From: Clostridiales bacterium PH28_bin88
Lineage (GTDB): Bacteria > Bacillota > PH28-bin88
Direction of reading: 5' to 3'
Assembly: GCA_000987045.1 (NCBI GenBank)
Contig: LAKY01000016.1
Coordinates: forward strand, 62,001-126,000
DNA: 64,000 nt
This document shows positions 51,844 to 60,579 of the stretch, one piece after another. The notes below the pieces were generated by a model that was not told where the DNA came from, searched no databases, and was given only the letters and a program-made list of their open reading frames with translations. How positions within the stretch are numbered: position 1 is the first letter of the stretch; each line of letters opens with the position of its first letter. Position numbers and translations under genes: made by a program.

Positions 51844-52559
51844 GGCTCAGTCTCCCGGAGCAGGGCATCGCGGATTTCACCCAGTTGTTCTTCAAGGGTA
51901 GCGTGCACGTCTCCCATTTCCGTCTCCACCCGGCAACCGCCCGGTGATATCCCTGAGTCCGCCACCACCTGAAGGCTCGCTCCCTCCACCAGGTTTCGTT
52001 CCAACTCATCCCTCTTCCCCTGGAGCATATCCGCCAAGGACGGGTGGACGCGCAGGAAAACGTTATGGCTATCCACCGCCCTGCGCAGGGCTTCCCGCGC
52101 GATGTCCAGAACAATGTCCTGTTCGACGGATACCTGCCGGCGAACGACCTTTTCAGCCACCGCCAGGGCCAGCCCGACGATCTCTTTTTCTAACCCCTCC
52201 AGCGTAGCCGCCCGCTCCAGCCTGGCGGATTCCAGCACTTGGCCGGCCTCGTCTTTCAAGGACTGAGCTTGCCGCAGCCCCTCATCCCAACCGGCCAGGC
52301 GCCCCTCATCGTATCCCGCCCTCCTCGCTGCTTCCCGGAGAGCGCCGGCTTCCACCCGGGCGGAAGTCACCACCGCCTCCGCCTCCCGCGCGGCGTCCTC
52401 CAGCAACCGTCGGGCCTCGGCTTCCGCCCTGGTCAGCAACGCCGTAGTCAAGGGGTCCCCAGGTGCTTCAGGAAACCGCAGGTCTTTCCTGACGCGAATC
52501 TCCCGGGTAGAAAGATCGTCCACCGTAGCCGACTTGATAACCCTAGACAATGATGGCAT
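51840..52559 (-). CDS. fliH: Flagellar export regulator FliH
   Basis: 239 aa. Charged N-terminus, coiled-coil stator-like middle (TRAEAEARRLLEDAAREAEAVVTSARVEAG) and C-terminal FliH/HrpE domain (EQDIVLDIAREALRRAVDSHNVFLRVHPSLADML). It regulates FliI and docks it to the C-ring. Overlaps fliG end and fliI start. Confidence 0.92.
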   Translation of the reverse strand: MPSLSRVIKSATVDDLSTREIRVRKDLRFPEAPGDPLTTALLTRAEAEARRLLEDAAREAEAVVTSARVEAGALREAARRAGYDEGRLAGWDEGLRQAQSLKDEAGQVLESARLERAATLEGLEKEIVGLALAVAEKVVRRQVSVEQDIVLDIAREALRRAVDSHNVFLRVHPSLADMLQGKRDELERNLVEGASLQVVADSGISPGGCRVETEMGDVHATLEEQLGEIRDALLRETEP

Positions 52560-53550
52560 CCTCCCCGCCGCGGGCGATGATGATCTCGCCCGTCTCGTCT
52601 AACCGCCGGATCACCTGAACGATCCGCTGCTGAGCTTCCTCCACTTCCCGCAGCCTCGTGGGCCCCAGGAACTCGATATCCTCCCGCAGCATCTCGCTGG
52701 CCCGCTGTGACATGTTGCGGAAGATCTTGTCCGCCACCTCGCTGCTGGAACCCTTGAGAGCCAGCGCCAGGTCCTTGGAGTCCACCTCGCGCAGCACCCG
52801 GCGGATGGCGTTGTCGTCCAGTTTGATGATGTCCTCGAAAACAAACATGCGCTTGCGGACCTCTTCCGCCAGTTCCCTGTCTTCCTGCTCCAGGGTCTCC
52901 AGGATGGTCTTCTCTGTGCTCCGGTCGACCCGGTTGAGGATATCCACCAGCGTGCCAACTCCCCCCACGGCAGCAAAGTCCTGATCCACCAGGGAAGACA
53001 GCTTGCGCTCCAGCACCGCCTCCACCTCCCGGACAATATCCGGGGAGGTGCGTTCCATCAGGGCTATGCGGCGGGCTATTTCCGCCTGCTGGTCCTCTGG
53101 TAGAGAACTCAATACAACCGAGGCCTGCTCCGACTGCAGGTGTGCCAGTACCAGGGCGATGGTTTGGGGATGTTCATTGATGATAAAATTAACCAACTGT
53201 TTGGGATCAGTCTTACGGATCATGGCAAATGGTCTGATCTTGGAGTTCTCGGTAAGCCTCCTGATGATATCGGCAGCTCGAGACGGCCCCAGTGTCTTTT
53301 CCAGGAGTTCTTTGGCATACTTGATACCGCCGTGCAGCAGGTACTTTTGAGCTTCGCTGATCTGCAGGAACTCCTCGACCACCTGCGCCTTGGTATCCTT
53401 ATCTACAGCCACGGTATTGGCTATCTGGTAAGTGAGCCTTTCAATATCGTTTTCGGGCAGGATTTTCAACACTTGGGAGGAAAGCTCCGGCCCCAGGTTG
53501 ATGAGAAAGATGGCTGCTTTCTCGAGCCCAGTCAGGTTTTTCCTCGGCAA
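52543..53550 (-). CDS. fliG: Flagellar motor switch protein FliG
   Basis: 335 aa. Three armadillo-like domains: N-terminal FliF-binding (LTGLEKAAIFLINLGPELSSQVLKIL), middle with the EHPQ motif (FIINEHPQTIALVLAHL), C-terminal torque helix with charged residues (FEDIIKLDDNAIRRVLREVDSKDLALALKG). Transmits stator force to the rotor. Confidence 0.96.
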   Translation of the reverse strand: MPRKNLTGLEKAAIFLINLGPELSSQVLKILPENDIERLTYQIANTVAVDKDTKAQVVEEFLQISEAQKYLLHGGIKYAKELLEKTLGPSRAADIIRRLTENSKIRPFAMIRKTDPKQLVNFIINEHPQTIALVLAHLQSEQASVVLSSLPEDQQAEIARRIALMERTSPDIVREVEAVLERKLSSLVDQDFAAVGGVGTLVDILNRVDRSTEKTILETLEQEDRELAEEVRKRMFVFEDIIKLDDNAIRRVLREVDSKDLALALKGSSSEVADKIFRNMSQRASEMLREDIEFLGPTRLREVEEAQQRIVQVIRRLDETGEIIIARGGEDAIIV

Positions 53551-53562
53551 TGCTTTCCACCC

Positions 53563-55128
53563 CTAATCCTCCGCCATCCAGGTTTTGACCAGTTGGGCCA
53601 CTTCCTCGGGCTTCTGGCGGGCCATTTCCTTGATCTTTTCTTGTTTCTCCCGCCGATGGACCTCCTCTGGGGGAAGCGACGGCATGTACTCCGTCACCGG
53701 GATCGGCTCATCCAGGGTTACACTCACCGTAGAACGTGAGCTGCCAATGCGACGGATAATGATCATCAGCAAGATAAAACCCAGGATAGTCGCCAATCCC
53801 TGCAGTCCCCACGCAACATACCGGCGAAGACGTTCTTCCTTGCGACGGGCTTCGGCCAGGGCCTCCATCTCCTTCTTGGCCTCGGCTACCTGGGTGTTAT
53901 CAAATGCCATGCTCATCACGGTGATCTGGTCCCGCCTGCCACTGGGGTCATCACTGTACTGGTAGCCGGTGGCGGCAGCAACCATATCCCGGATACGCTT
54001 CTCCGCTTCCACGTCCAACACGCTGTCCACCGTCACCGCCGTGGACAGGCTCTTCAACCTGCCCGGGGCATAAACGATCCTTTCCTGGGTCTGACCTACT
54101 TCGTAAACCCGGTCGTTCCCAGTCTTGCTCCAGTTAGACTGGCCTTGAGTCCCCTGGGCGGGATAGGATACCATGTTGCTGTCGCTGCCCACCGGCCCCA
54201 AAGTCCCACCTGTGCTGGAACCCTGTTCGTCGCGGACAGACTCGGTCCGGACCGCCCGGTTTTCGTCGTTGTATTCGATCCTCGTGATCTCCCGCTGGTC
54301 AAAGTCCAGGTCGGCGCTGACCATAGCTACGGCCTTACCCTGACCCAGGATGCGCTCCAGCATCCCCTGGATGCGCCGCTCCATGTCCCGCTCGAACGTT
54401 CGCTTCATCTCCTGCTGGGCCAACCGCTGCTGGGTCAAACCCGCCGGGTTGTCCCCTACCGCTACCGTATCACTAAGGATATTGCCCCTGGTATCGATTA
54501 CCTTGACGTTTTCCGGCGGCAGGTTCTCCACGGCGCTGGCCACCAGGTAGACGATGGCCTTGACCTGTTCGGGATTGAGCCTCCCCAGTGGGCTCAGCTT
54601 TAATGTCACCGAAGCGGAGGCCGGTCGATCTTCCTGAATAAACACGCTGGGTTCGGGGAGCACCAGGTGCACCCTGGCCTGTTCCACCTCTTCAACCTGG
54701 ACGATGGTCCGGCGCAATTCCTCCTGTAGAGCCCGGAGGTAGTCCATCCGCCGCTCAAAGTCAGTCATGCCCAGCTTGCTTTGATCAAATATTTCGAACC
54801 CCACGCCACCCCCAACCAGCATACCGGAGCCCACCATCTGCATGCGCAGTTCGTAGACCTTCTCCTCCGGCACCAGAACGGTACCGCCCTGATCCGCCAG
54901 CTGGTATTTTACGTTGAGTTCTTTCAGCTTCTCCACCACGCCGCTAGCCTCTCTCGGGTCCAGTTGGGTAAACAGCGGCGCGTAATTGACCCTACCCATC
55001 CACTGGACAAAGAAAAACACCGCCGCGATCACAGCTCCGGCCATCACTATGTATATGGACTTTTGGCTGCCGGTAAGACTTCCCCACCAACGACTGATGG
55101 ACGCCAAGAGGCTGTTCAATAATCCCAC
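53563..55128 (-). CDS. fliF: Flagellar MS-ring protein FliF
   Basis: 521 aa. First membrane helix (IYIVMAGAVIAAVFFFVQW), YscJ/FliF ring domain (VVEKLKELNVKYQLADQGGTVLVPEEKVYELRMQM), periplasmic region, second membrane helix (ATILGFILLMIIIRRIG) and the cytoplasmic FliG-binding tail (EKIKEMARQKPEEVAQLVKTWMAED). First ring to assemble. Confidence 0.96.
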   Translation of the reverse strand: MGLLNSLLASISRWWGSLTGSQKSIYIVMAGAVIAAVFFFVQWMGRVNYAPLFTQLDPREASGVVEKLKELNVKYQLADQGGTVLVPEEKVYELRMQMVGSGMLVGGGVGFEIFDQSKLGMTDFERRMDYLRALQEELRRTIVQVEEVEQARVHLVLPEPSVFIQEDRPASASVTLKLSPLGRLNPEQVKAIVYLVASAVENLPPENVKVIDTRGNILSDTVAVGDNPAGLTQQRLAQQEMKRTFERDMERRIQGMLERILGQGKAVAMVSADLDFDQREITRIEYNDENRAVRTESVRDEQGSSTGGTLGPVGSDSNMVSYPAQGTQGQSNWSKTGNDRVYEVGQTQERIVYAPGRLKSLSTAVTVDSVLDVEAEKRIRDMVAAATGYQYSDDPSGRRDQITVMSMAFDNTQVAEAKKEMEALAEARRKEERLRRYVAWGLQGLATILGFILLMIIIRRIGSSRSTVSVTLDEPIPVTEYMPSLPPEEVHRREKQEKIKEMARQKPEEVAQLVKTWMAED

Positions 55129-55132
55129 CTAC

Positions 55133-55426
55133 CTAGATCTGCATGCGAGAAATCTCTTGATAGGCTTCAATAATCTTGTTGCGGATTTGGACAGTCAGCT
55201 GCAGCGCCAGGTTGGCCTGCTCCGCGGCAATCATCACCTGGTGCAGGTCCACCGGTTCACCCACCACCAGCTTCTGGGCCAGGGTATCCGCCTCGGCCTG
55301 CAGTGTGTTGACTTCCTGCAGTTTCTCCTTAAGCAGGTCGCTGAAAGATTGTCCCTGCACCGATTGTCCACTGACCTCGGCCTTGGGTAAAGGCAGTGGC
55401 TGGGGAGCCACTAGTGAAACCTTCAT
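55133..55426 (-). CDS. fliE: Flagellar rod-MS-ring junction protein FliE
   Basis: 97 aa from ATG 55426 (GGAGG upstream), standard size; the longer frame reaches into intergenic sequence. C-terminal signature LHQVMIAAEQANLALQLTVQIRNKIIEAYQEISRMQI. Follows flgC and precedes fliF as usual. Confidence 0.94.
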   Translation of the reverse strand: MKVSLVAPQPLPLPKAEVSGQSVQGQSFSDLLKEKLQEVNTLQAEADTLAQKLVVGEPVDLHQVMIAAEQANLALQLTVQIRNKIIEAYQEISRMQI

Positions 55427-55558
55427 CGCTTTAGCCCTCCTTATTGGGTCGTCAGAAGCCGGAAGTTGGTCGTCGGAGGTAGACCGTCCCGCAAACCAGG
55501 TTTCTACTGCTGGCTGTTGATTTCTAACTTCCAACCGCTGTTGTCAGGCCTGTACGTT

Positions 55559-55978
55559 TTAGCCTCGGCCGATTTCCAGTGCTTTGAGGGCCATGGTTTT
55601 TCCGGCGTTGAACACCGTCACGTTGGCCTCGTACGCCCGGCTGGCTGTAATCATGTCCACCATTTCATTGACCATGTTGATGTTGGGATAGGCCACATAC
55701 CCGTCAGGCCGCGCGTCGGGGTGGTCCGGGTCATACTCCAGGCGCGGCGGGGCGTTATCCCGTACAATGCCGACCACCGCCACCCCGTCGCCGGTGACCT
55801 TACCGTTTACGGCGCGCCGCAACCTCTCGGCAAACACCGCCGACTGGCGCTGGTAAGGCCCCCCTGAGGGGGTACGGGTAGTATTGATATTGGCGATGTT
55901 GTTGGCGATCAGGTCTAAACGGAGGCGTTCGGCCGCCAGGCCGGAAGCGCTGATGTTCATGGACTTGAAGACTCTCAC
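55559..55978 (-). CDS. flgC: Flagellar rod protein FlgC
   Basis: 139 aa. [39 protein letters not shown] and C-terminal [43 protein letters not shown]. Proximal rod subunit; start 4 nt after flgB. Confidence 0.95.
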   Translation of the reverse strand: MRVFKSMNISASGLAAERLRLDLIANNIANINTTRTPSGGPYQRQSAVFAERLRRAVNGKVTGDGVAVVGIVRDNAPPRLEYDPDHPDARPDGYVAYPNINMVNEMVDMITASRAYEANVTVFNAGKTMALKALEIGRG

Positions 55979-55982
55979 GGGC

Positions 55983-56387
55983 CTATCTCCTCCCTTCGTT
56001 GATCACATACCGGATCTGCGCCAACTTACCGTTGAGAAGCTGTGCCGCCGAGTTGTAGTTGATGGTGTTCATGGCCAGTTGCGCCATTTCCATCTCGATA
56101 TCCACGTTGTTGCCGTCCGTTCGCATGGTAGTGGAACTGTCCCGCACCACCCGCGGTTGCACCTCATTCAGCCTGTCCGGCCCCAAGGAAGGTAGTCCGT
56201 TCGCCTTTCGCCCTCTTTGCTCCTCCAGGGCCGTCCTGAGAAGATCCTCGAAAACCACCGTGGAACGCTTGAACCCGGGCGTATTGGCGTTGGCAATGTT
56301 GTTGGCAATCACCTGCTGGCGCAAGCTGGCGGCGTCCATGGCCTTTGCCAGGATCGCCACCGTACGGTTGTTGAGTACATTCCACAT
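55983..56387 (-). CDS. flgB: Flagellar rod protein FlgB
   Basis: 134 aa. [40 protein letters not shown] and C-terminal [32 protein letters not shown]. First structural gene of the long fla operon; its ~550-bp leader holds a c-di-GMP riboswitch and terminator. Confidence 0.95.
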   Translation of the reverse strand: MWNVLNNRTVAILAKAMDAASLRQQVIANNIANANTPGFKRSTVVFEDLLRTALEEQRGRKANGLPSLGPDRLNEVQPRVVRDSSTTMRTDGNNVDIEMEMAQLAMNTINYNSAAQLLNGKLAQIRYVINEGRR

Positions 56388-56490
56388 ACCTCAGCCCTCC
56401 ATGGTCTTAAATTAATTTCACTTGGGACTGTCAGACGGGTTCGCCCACAACAGTCACCGCATCTTTAGGGACAAGCACTAAAGCCCTTAT

Positions 56491-56536
56491 AAGAAAAATA
56501 GCCTATCCTCCTGCAAGGGCACATACTGGAGATAGG
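56491..56536 (-). terminator. Riboswitch-controlled terminator in the flgB leader
   Basis: In the transcript CCUAUCUCC pairs with GGAGGAUAGG (one bulged base), followed by CUAUUUUUCUU. The same CCUAUCUC can pair instead with GAGAUAAG at the 3' edge of the aptamer, giving a mutually exclusive antiterminator. Confidence 0.72.
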
Positions 56537-56550
56537 TTTCCTGGGGAACT

Positions 56551-56655
56551 TATCTCGGCAGCCTGGCAATCATTGTTTGACGAACCGCCAAACGGCAGAC
56601 CCATGGCTTTGCGCGCATCCCCTTTCGGGGAGCTTGCCCTTGACGCGATTACATA
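56551..56655 (-). promoter_or_regulatory. Cyclic di-GMP-I (GEMM-I) riboswitch aptamer upstream of flgB
   Basis: Minus-strand transcript carries the class I landmarks in order: AAGGGCAAGC, a stem with GAAA tetraloop (CUCCCC-GAAA-GGGGAU), GCGCGCAAAGCC (56605-56616), AUGGGUCU, a variable third helix, then UGCCAGGCUGCCGA. The tetraloop and its receptor-like segment are both present. The aptamer ends beside an alternative terminator, so c-di-GMP likely controls read-through into the flagellar operon, as the class I riboswitch ahead of flgB does in Clostridioides difficile. Confidence 0.9.
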
Positions 56656-56877
56656 TACGGCTTTCCAACAACGCCCATAAAGGGCAGGAGTAATCCTCCT
56701 CCACCAGCAGACAATTGGTTCTACTAGCATAATTTGCAATTTATAATTCAACAAAAAAGTGTCGATTCCTGCTATAGGACTTCAGTTCGGATCTATTTAG
56801 GGCGATTTTCTGCAAGATTTGGTGCCTGCTACCCGTTATAGAAGGCATGTATAAAGTTTTTAGTCAATAAAAGAAGA

Positions 56878-56904
56878 GAAGAATGGTATCGCGTACCATT
56901 CTTC
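56878..56904 (-). terminator. Intrinsic terminator after fliS
   Basis: GAAGAATGGTA / TACCATTCTTC, 11-bp perfect stem with a 5-nt loop, followed on the minus strand by TCTTCTTTTATT. Ends the flaG-fliD-fliS transcript before the flgB leader. The DNA between here and 56655 shows only a possible promoter region, no gene. Confidence 0.85.
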
Positions 56905-56937
56905 AAATCTTAGTTCAGTAGGTCAAGTGCCAAATCG

Positions 56938-57357
56938 CTACCCCTTCAACTCCATCCGGTTTTCACTCGGGTTATGGCCCTGAGGCCGGCGCACGGCCTC
57001 CTGCCAAGCTTCGCGCAGGCCCGACAACAGCCCTCTGACTTCCGCCATAACGGCGGTGTCCTTTTTCAGGTTGGCCTCCACCAGCCGCTTGAGCATGTAG
57101 TCGTAAAGCAGAAACAGGCTGGCGGCGATTTCCCCACCTTCCTCGCGGTTCAGAGTAGCCATCAATTCGGAGACGATATCCTGGGCCCGGATCAGTTCGT
57201 GGTGCGTCTTTTCAATGTTTTGCTCCTCCTGCCAGGCTTTTTCCGCCTGGGCGATGAAACGGATCGCCCCGTCGTAGAGCAACAACACCAGTTTCTCCCG
57301 GGATGCCGTTTTAATCTGGTTTTGCTGGTATACCCAGTATGCTTCGGCGGTACTCAT
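56938..57357 (-). CDS. fliS: Flagellin export chaperone FliS
   Basis: 139 aa. AYWVYQQNQIKTASREKLVLLLYDGAIRFIAQAEKAW and LFLLYDYMLKRLVEANLKKDTAVMAEVRGLLSGLREAWQEA; four-helix bundle. Binds the flagellin C-terminus and prevents early polymerisation. No flagellin gene lies in the window. Confidence 0.95.
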   Translation of the reverse strand: MSTAEAYWVYQQNQIKTASREKLVLLLYDGAIRFIAQAEKAWQEEQNIEKTHHELIRAQDIVSELMATLNREEGGEIAASLFLLYDYMLKRLVEANLKKDTAVMAEVRGLLSGLREAWQEAVRRPQGHNPSENRMELKG

Positions 57358-57428
57358 TACTCACTACCCCTCTCTCTTTAGTGACTGGTGAATAGTTGCC
57401 AGTACCGTTTCTGTAAAACCAAAAGACC

Positions 57429-57794
57429 TCAGATCAGTTCGTCGACCAGCAGGCCCAGGGCTTTTTGCAGGCGGCCCACCACGTCCATGACTCTTTCAGG
57501 CGGGACCTCCCGCAACAGCCTGTTGGTACTACTGTCAATGATCTGCACTAGCCACGACCCGTTGCGCTCCACTATCTGAAACCGCAGGGGGCTGTCCAGC
57601 ACCTCTATGGCCTGGTTCAGCTTTCTCACCGACTTGGCCAGTCTTTCCTGGAACTGTTGTTGCTGGCCCTCACGCTCTTTTTCCCGGGTAATCTTGGACT
57701 TCCTGGTCTCCTGGACCACCGGTTTGGCAGTCTGGCCCTGCACCTGGTTGATGATAATGTTGTCCACCCCGGGGATCTTGATCACTGCGGCCAC
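57429..57794 (-). CDS. FlaG-family protein, copy 1
   Basis: 121 aa. Charged, Gln/Lys-rich N-terminal half, then the FlaG domain (AIEVLDSPLRFQIVERNGSWLVQIIDSSTNRLLREVPPERVMDVVGRLQKALGLLVDELI, ~64-121). FlaG proteins affect filament length. A second copy is at 60012 on the other side of fliD. Confidence 0.9.
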   Translation of the reverse strand: MAAVIKIPGVDNIIINQVQGQTAKPVVQETRKSKITREKEREGQQQQFQERLAKSVRKLNQAIEVLDSPLRFQIVERNGSWLVQIIDSSTNRLLREVPPERVMDVVGRLQKALGLLVDELI

Positions 57795-57803
57795 CCCCTC
57801 CGG

Positions 57804-58337
57804 CTATTCCCGCCGGTCCACAAACACCCCGCCCCACTGTGATACTCCTGGTCGGTAACTGGCTACAGCCTGGCGAGCAGACCTGGTCTCCCGTATTCTC
57901 CGGGCTATTTGTTCCTGCATGGCCTTCATGCGACTGTTTAATTGGTCATCCAGTTCTTTAGCCTCCCCCAGCAAGGTCCAAACCCGGTGGCGCGTTTCCT
58001 GTAAATGATGCCAAATGGTTTGTTCTCGTTTCATCTCTTCCTCTAACGATGCTCGCCACCTCCCCTGTTCAAGCCCCGAGGCCAATCGGGTAATGAGGGA
58101 GTCAATTTCCTCAATGCGATGGATGACCACCTGCTTTTCATCCACCAAACGGGTTATCTCGGTGATAGTATCATCGAAGACTTGGTCTTTGATCTCTCCA
58201 ATCGTTATGCACTCAGCTAACTCTTTCAGGTCTCCAGTCAGTGCCAGGATTTTGCGCACAAGATTTTCCTTTTCCAGGGTAAGCCTAGCCATCTCAACTA
58301 AAGCCTTCTTAAGTGTTTGGCGAGTAATCATCGGCAC
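57804..58337 (-). CDS. FliT/FlgN-like flagellar chaperone (putative)
   Basis: 177 aa, helical throughout: ALVEMARLTLEKENLVRKILALTGDLKELAECITIGEIKDQVFDDTITEITRLVDEKQVVIHRIEEIDSLI (~12-83) and a C-terminal helix (LDDQLNSRMKAMQEQIARRIRETRSARQ). Size, helix pattern and position directly after fliD fit an export chaperone for FliD, but sequence similarity to named FliT is weak. Confidence 0.6.
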   Translation of the reverse strand: MPMITRQTLKKALVEMARLTLEKENLVRKILALTGDLKELAECITIGEIKDQVFDDTITEITRLVDEKQVVIHRIEEIDSLITRLASGLEQGRWRASLEEEMKREQTIWHHLQETRHRVWTLLGEAKELDDQLNSRMKAMQEQIARRIRETRSARQAVASYRPGVSQWGGVFVDRRE

Positions 58338-58403
58338 AGTCCCTTTCGCTATTTAATGCTTACCCGCAAAGCGTACATTGCATAATCTGTGAATAATGTG
58401 TTG

Positions 58404-59969
58404 CTACTTACCCTGGCCGCCGCCAAACTGCTGGGTCAACCAGGCGCTTTGTGTATTCATCTGGGAAACAACCAGCTCCAGCGCCGTGAACTTCTTCCAG
58501 TAACGATCCTCCTTCTGTTGAAGGCGTTCTTCTATCTGCTGGATCCTGTCGTCGTAGCGCTTGAGTTCCTTTCCGATGAAGCTCTGGTCCACCTGGCTGA
58601 ACCCGGAGGTGGAACCAGCATAATCGGAGAGCCGTTTGATCCCGCGGGCCAGTTCATCATAAAGGCGAATGGCAACTCCCTTGTGGGAGGAAGCTTCGGT
58701 GTCGCTACCGTCGGTCTGGGTGAAGAGATCCTTCACACCGTCCGGGTATTCGGCAATGGCCTTCCGTAGCTTGTCCTCATTAATGTAGAGCTTGCCGCCC
58801 TCGGTATAAGAACCGGTGGTGATGCCGATAACCGCAAGGCTATTGTATTCAGACGACAGATCGTCCACCGGGGTACTAACGGCCGTACGGAGGTTACCCA
58901 GGATGTCCCGCAGCATGAAGTCATTTCTCAACATGCCGCTCCTGGCTTTCTCCTCCCACAGCTCAATTTCGCTATCCTTCATCTCCTTCCTCTGCTCATC
59001 TGTCAGTGGTGGATAATCCTGGTATCTTTCCTCATTTAGTTCAGCATTGAGCTTTTCTATCGTTTCATTGTACTTATCCACGAAGGACTTGATACTGTTA
59101 TAGACCGTATCACCGTCTCGAGTGACGGTGATGGTGGAGGTCGCCCCGCCACCCTGTTTAAGCGTATAAGTGACTCCATTCAGGGTGAAGGTGTTGCTGG
59201 AAGTGGTGAGCCGGTTGGGCTCGACCACGTCGTTCAGATTGAATTCGGCGTTTTTCCCGTTGACCGCTGTCCCTGTCTGCAGGGCCATTTTCAGAGCGCC
59301 CGTTCCATCTCCCGCACCGTCCGACATAAATAACTTGGTGTCACTGCCGATGTTAATGGTAGCCGCTGATCCGGTTGTAGTGGTGGTCAGGAAAAAGCGA
59401 TCCTGCCCGGCGTCATAGCTGGCGGTAACGCCCAACTTGGCCTGGTTGATTTTCGAAGCGGCAGTATAGACATTATCTACGTCCAGGTCGAAGGTTAAGG
59501 TGGTGCCGTTAATAGTTACCGTAATATTGTCGGTTGAGGTCAGGGATTGAGCTTCCCAGTGGCTCTGGAACTGCTGCCATAGGGTCTTCGTGCTGTTGTC
59601 CGCGTTCTTTTCATCAGCCAGGGTAGCTATGCTGGTTTTGGATACACCCTCAGCCAACTGCCGGACAGTAATAGTATAGATGCCGTCCGCAGCGCTGGCC
59701 CCGGCAGTGGCTGTCACCGCCGCCTCGTTGCTGGACGACGCCTTGCGAGCCTGGTAGGTGGACTGGAGCTTCATGTTGAATACCTGGTCCCGCAGCCCGG
59801 CCAGGGTGGTGTTCATGCTACGGTAGTCTTCCTGCTTCCATGCCCAGATCTGCCGGTCCTGCCGCACCTTATCCAGGGGAACGCGCTCGGCCTTCATCAT
59901 GTCCCCTATGATTTGATCGATGTCCAGCCCACTGGCTAAACCGCCGATGCGCAATGTATTATATGGCAA
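58404..59969 (-). CDS. fliD: Flagellar filament cap protein FliD
   Basis: 521 aa. N-terminal LRIGGLASGLDIDQIIGDMMKAERVPLDKV, D2-D3 region with repeated beta segments (DNITVTINGTTLTFDLDVDNVYTAASKINQ), and C-terminal helical D0/D1 (QVDQSFIGKELKRYDDRIQQIEERLQQKEDRYWKKFTALELVVSQMNTQSAWLTQQ). Caps the filament and aids flagellin folding. Confidence 0.95.
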   Translation of the reverse strand: MPYNTLRIGGLASGLDIDQIIGDMMKAERVPLDKVRQDRQIWAWKQEDYRSMNTTLAGLRDQVFNMKLQSTYQARKASSSNEAAVTATAGASAADGIYTITVRQLAEGVSKTSIATLADEKNADNSTKTLWQQFQSHWEAQSLTSTDNITVTINGTTLTFDLDVDNVYTAASKINQAKLGVTASYDAGQDRFFLTTTTTGSAATINIGSDTKLFMSDGAGDGTGALKMALQTGTAVNGKNAEFNLNDVVEPNRLTTSSNTFTLNGVTYTLKQGGGATSTITVTRDGDTVYNSIKSFVDKYNETIEKLNAELNEERYQDYPPLTDEQRKEMKDSEIELWEEKARSGMLRNDFMLRDILGNLRTAVSTPVDDLSSEYNSLAVIGITTGSYTEGGKLYINEDKLRKAIAEYPDGVKDLFTQTDGSDTEASSHKGVAIRLYDELARGIKRLSDYAGSTSGFSQVDQSFIGKELKRYDDRIQQIEERLQQKEDRYWKKFTALELVVSQMNTQSAWLTQQFGGGQGK

Positions 59970-60011
59970 AATATTTTCCCTCCCAGATGATTGTACCTGA
60001 TCCCTTGGGGG

Positions 60012-60377
60012 TTAACGCCGCTCGTCCACGAAGAGACCGGTCAATTCCCACATCTTCGCCACCATGTCCAGGATCTTCTCCGGCGGGATCTCCCGGATAA
60101 CCTCCCCTGTCTCGCTATCAAGCACTCTTACCATGATTGCTTTAGTACCCTCATGCACCGTAAATCGGAAGCTGGTTTGGGGTCCCTGGATGGCTTTATT
60201 GGCCCGTTCAATAACTTCAATAAGCTCCTTTTCGCCGACGCCAGTCCTGAATGGGGCCTCAGATTTGGATAGATCCGCAGATTCTTTTGGCAGCTTTGGC
60301 TGCTTGTCCACCGGTTTCCCCTCTCTGGTATCCTGCGGGAAAACTGAACGCGTGGTTTCAATTTTTCCTACTGACAC
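60012..60377 (-). CDS. FlaG-family protein, copy 2
   Basis: 121 aa from GTG 60377 (GGGAGG 7 nt upstream). The C-terminal FlaG domain (SFRFTVHEGTKAIMVRVLDSETGEVIREIPPEKILDMVAKMWELTGLFVDERR) is clear; the N-terminus is polar and disordered. First gene of the flaG-fliD-fliT-flaG-fliS run; a sigma-28-like -10 lies ~117 bp upstream. Confidence 0.9.
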   Translation of the reverse strand: MSVGKIETTRSVFPQDTREGKPVDKQPKLPKESADLSKSEAPFRTGVGEKELIEVIERANKAIQGPQTSFRFTVHEGTKAIMVRVLDSETGEVIREIPPEKILDMVAKMWELTGLFVDERR

Positions 60378-60493
60378 GGTTTTCCCTCCCGAAATACAAT
60401 CCTTCACCAATAAGAGCTACACTGTTTGTGAATCTTGGACAGCTTTGTCTTTGATGTCTTGGTTAAACTTTCGGAACACCCTCTCAAATGATC

Positions 60494-60527
60494 ATATCGG
60501 CAAAATCAAAACGCCCCTGAAGGGCGC
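60494..60527 (-). promoter_or_regulatory. Terminator overlapping a sigma-28-like promoter
   Basis: Minus strand: CGCCC-TTCA-GGGGCG hairpin with a TTTTGATTTT tail (end of the pse transcript), running directly into GCCGATAT (60501-60494), the sigma-28 -10 consensus. A TAAA -35 is not clear, so promoter confidence is limited; the flaG gene starts ~117 bp downstream. Confidence 0.55.
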
Positions 60528-60548
60528 ATACTTAAAATTATAAATTTT

Positions 60549-60566
60549 GAAGTGCTTAAGCACTTC
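60549..60566. repeat. 18-bp perfect palindrome before the pseI end
   Basis: GAAGTGCTTAAGCACTTC, 13 bp beyond the pseI stop codon. Could add to termination or be a protein site. No U-run directly follows. Confidence 0.4.
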
Positions 60567-60579
60567 TCCATATAGTCGT

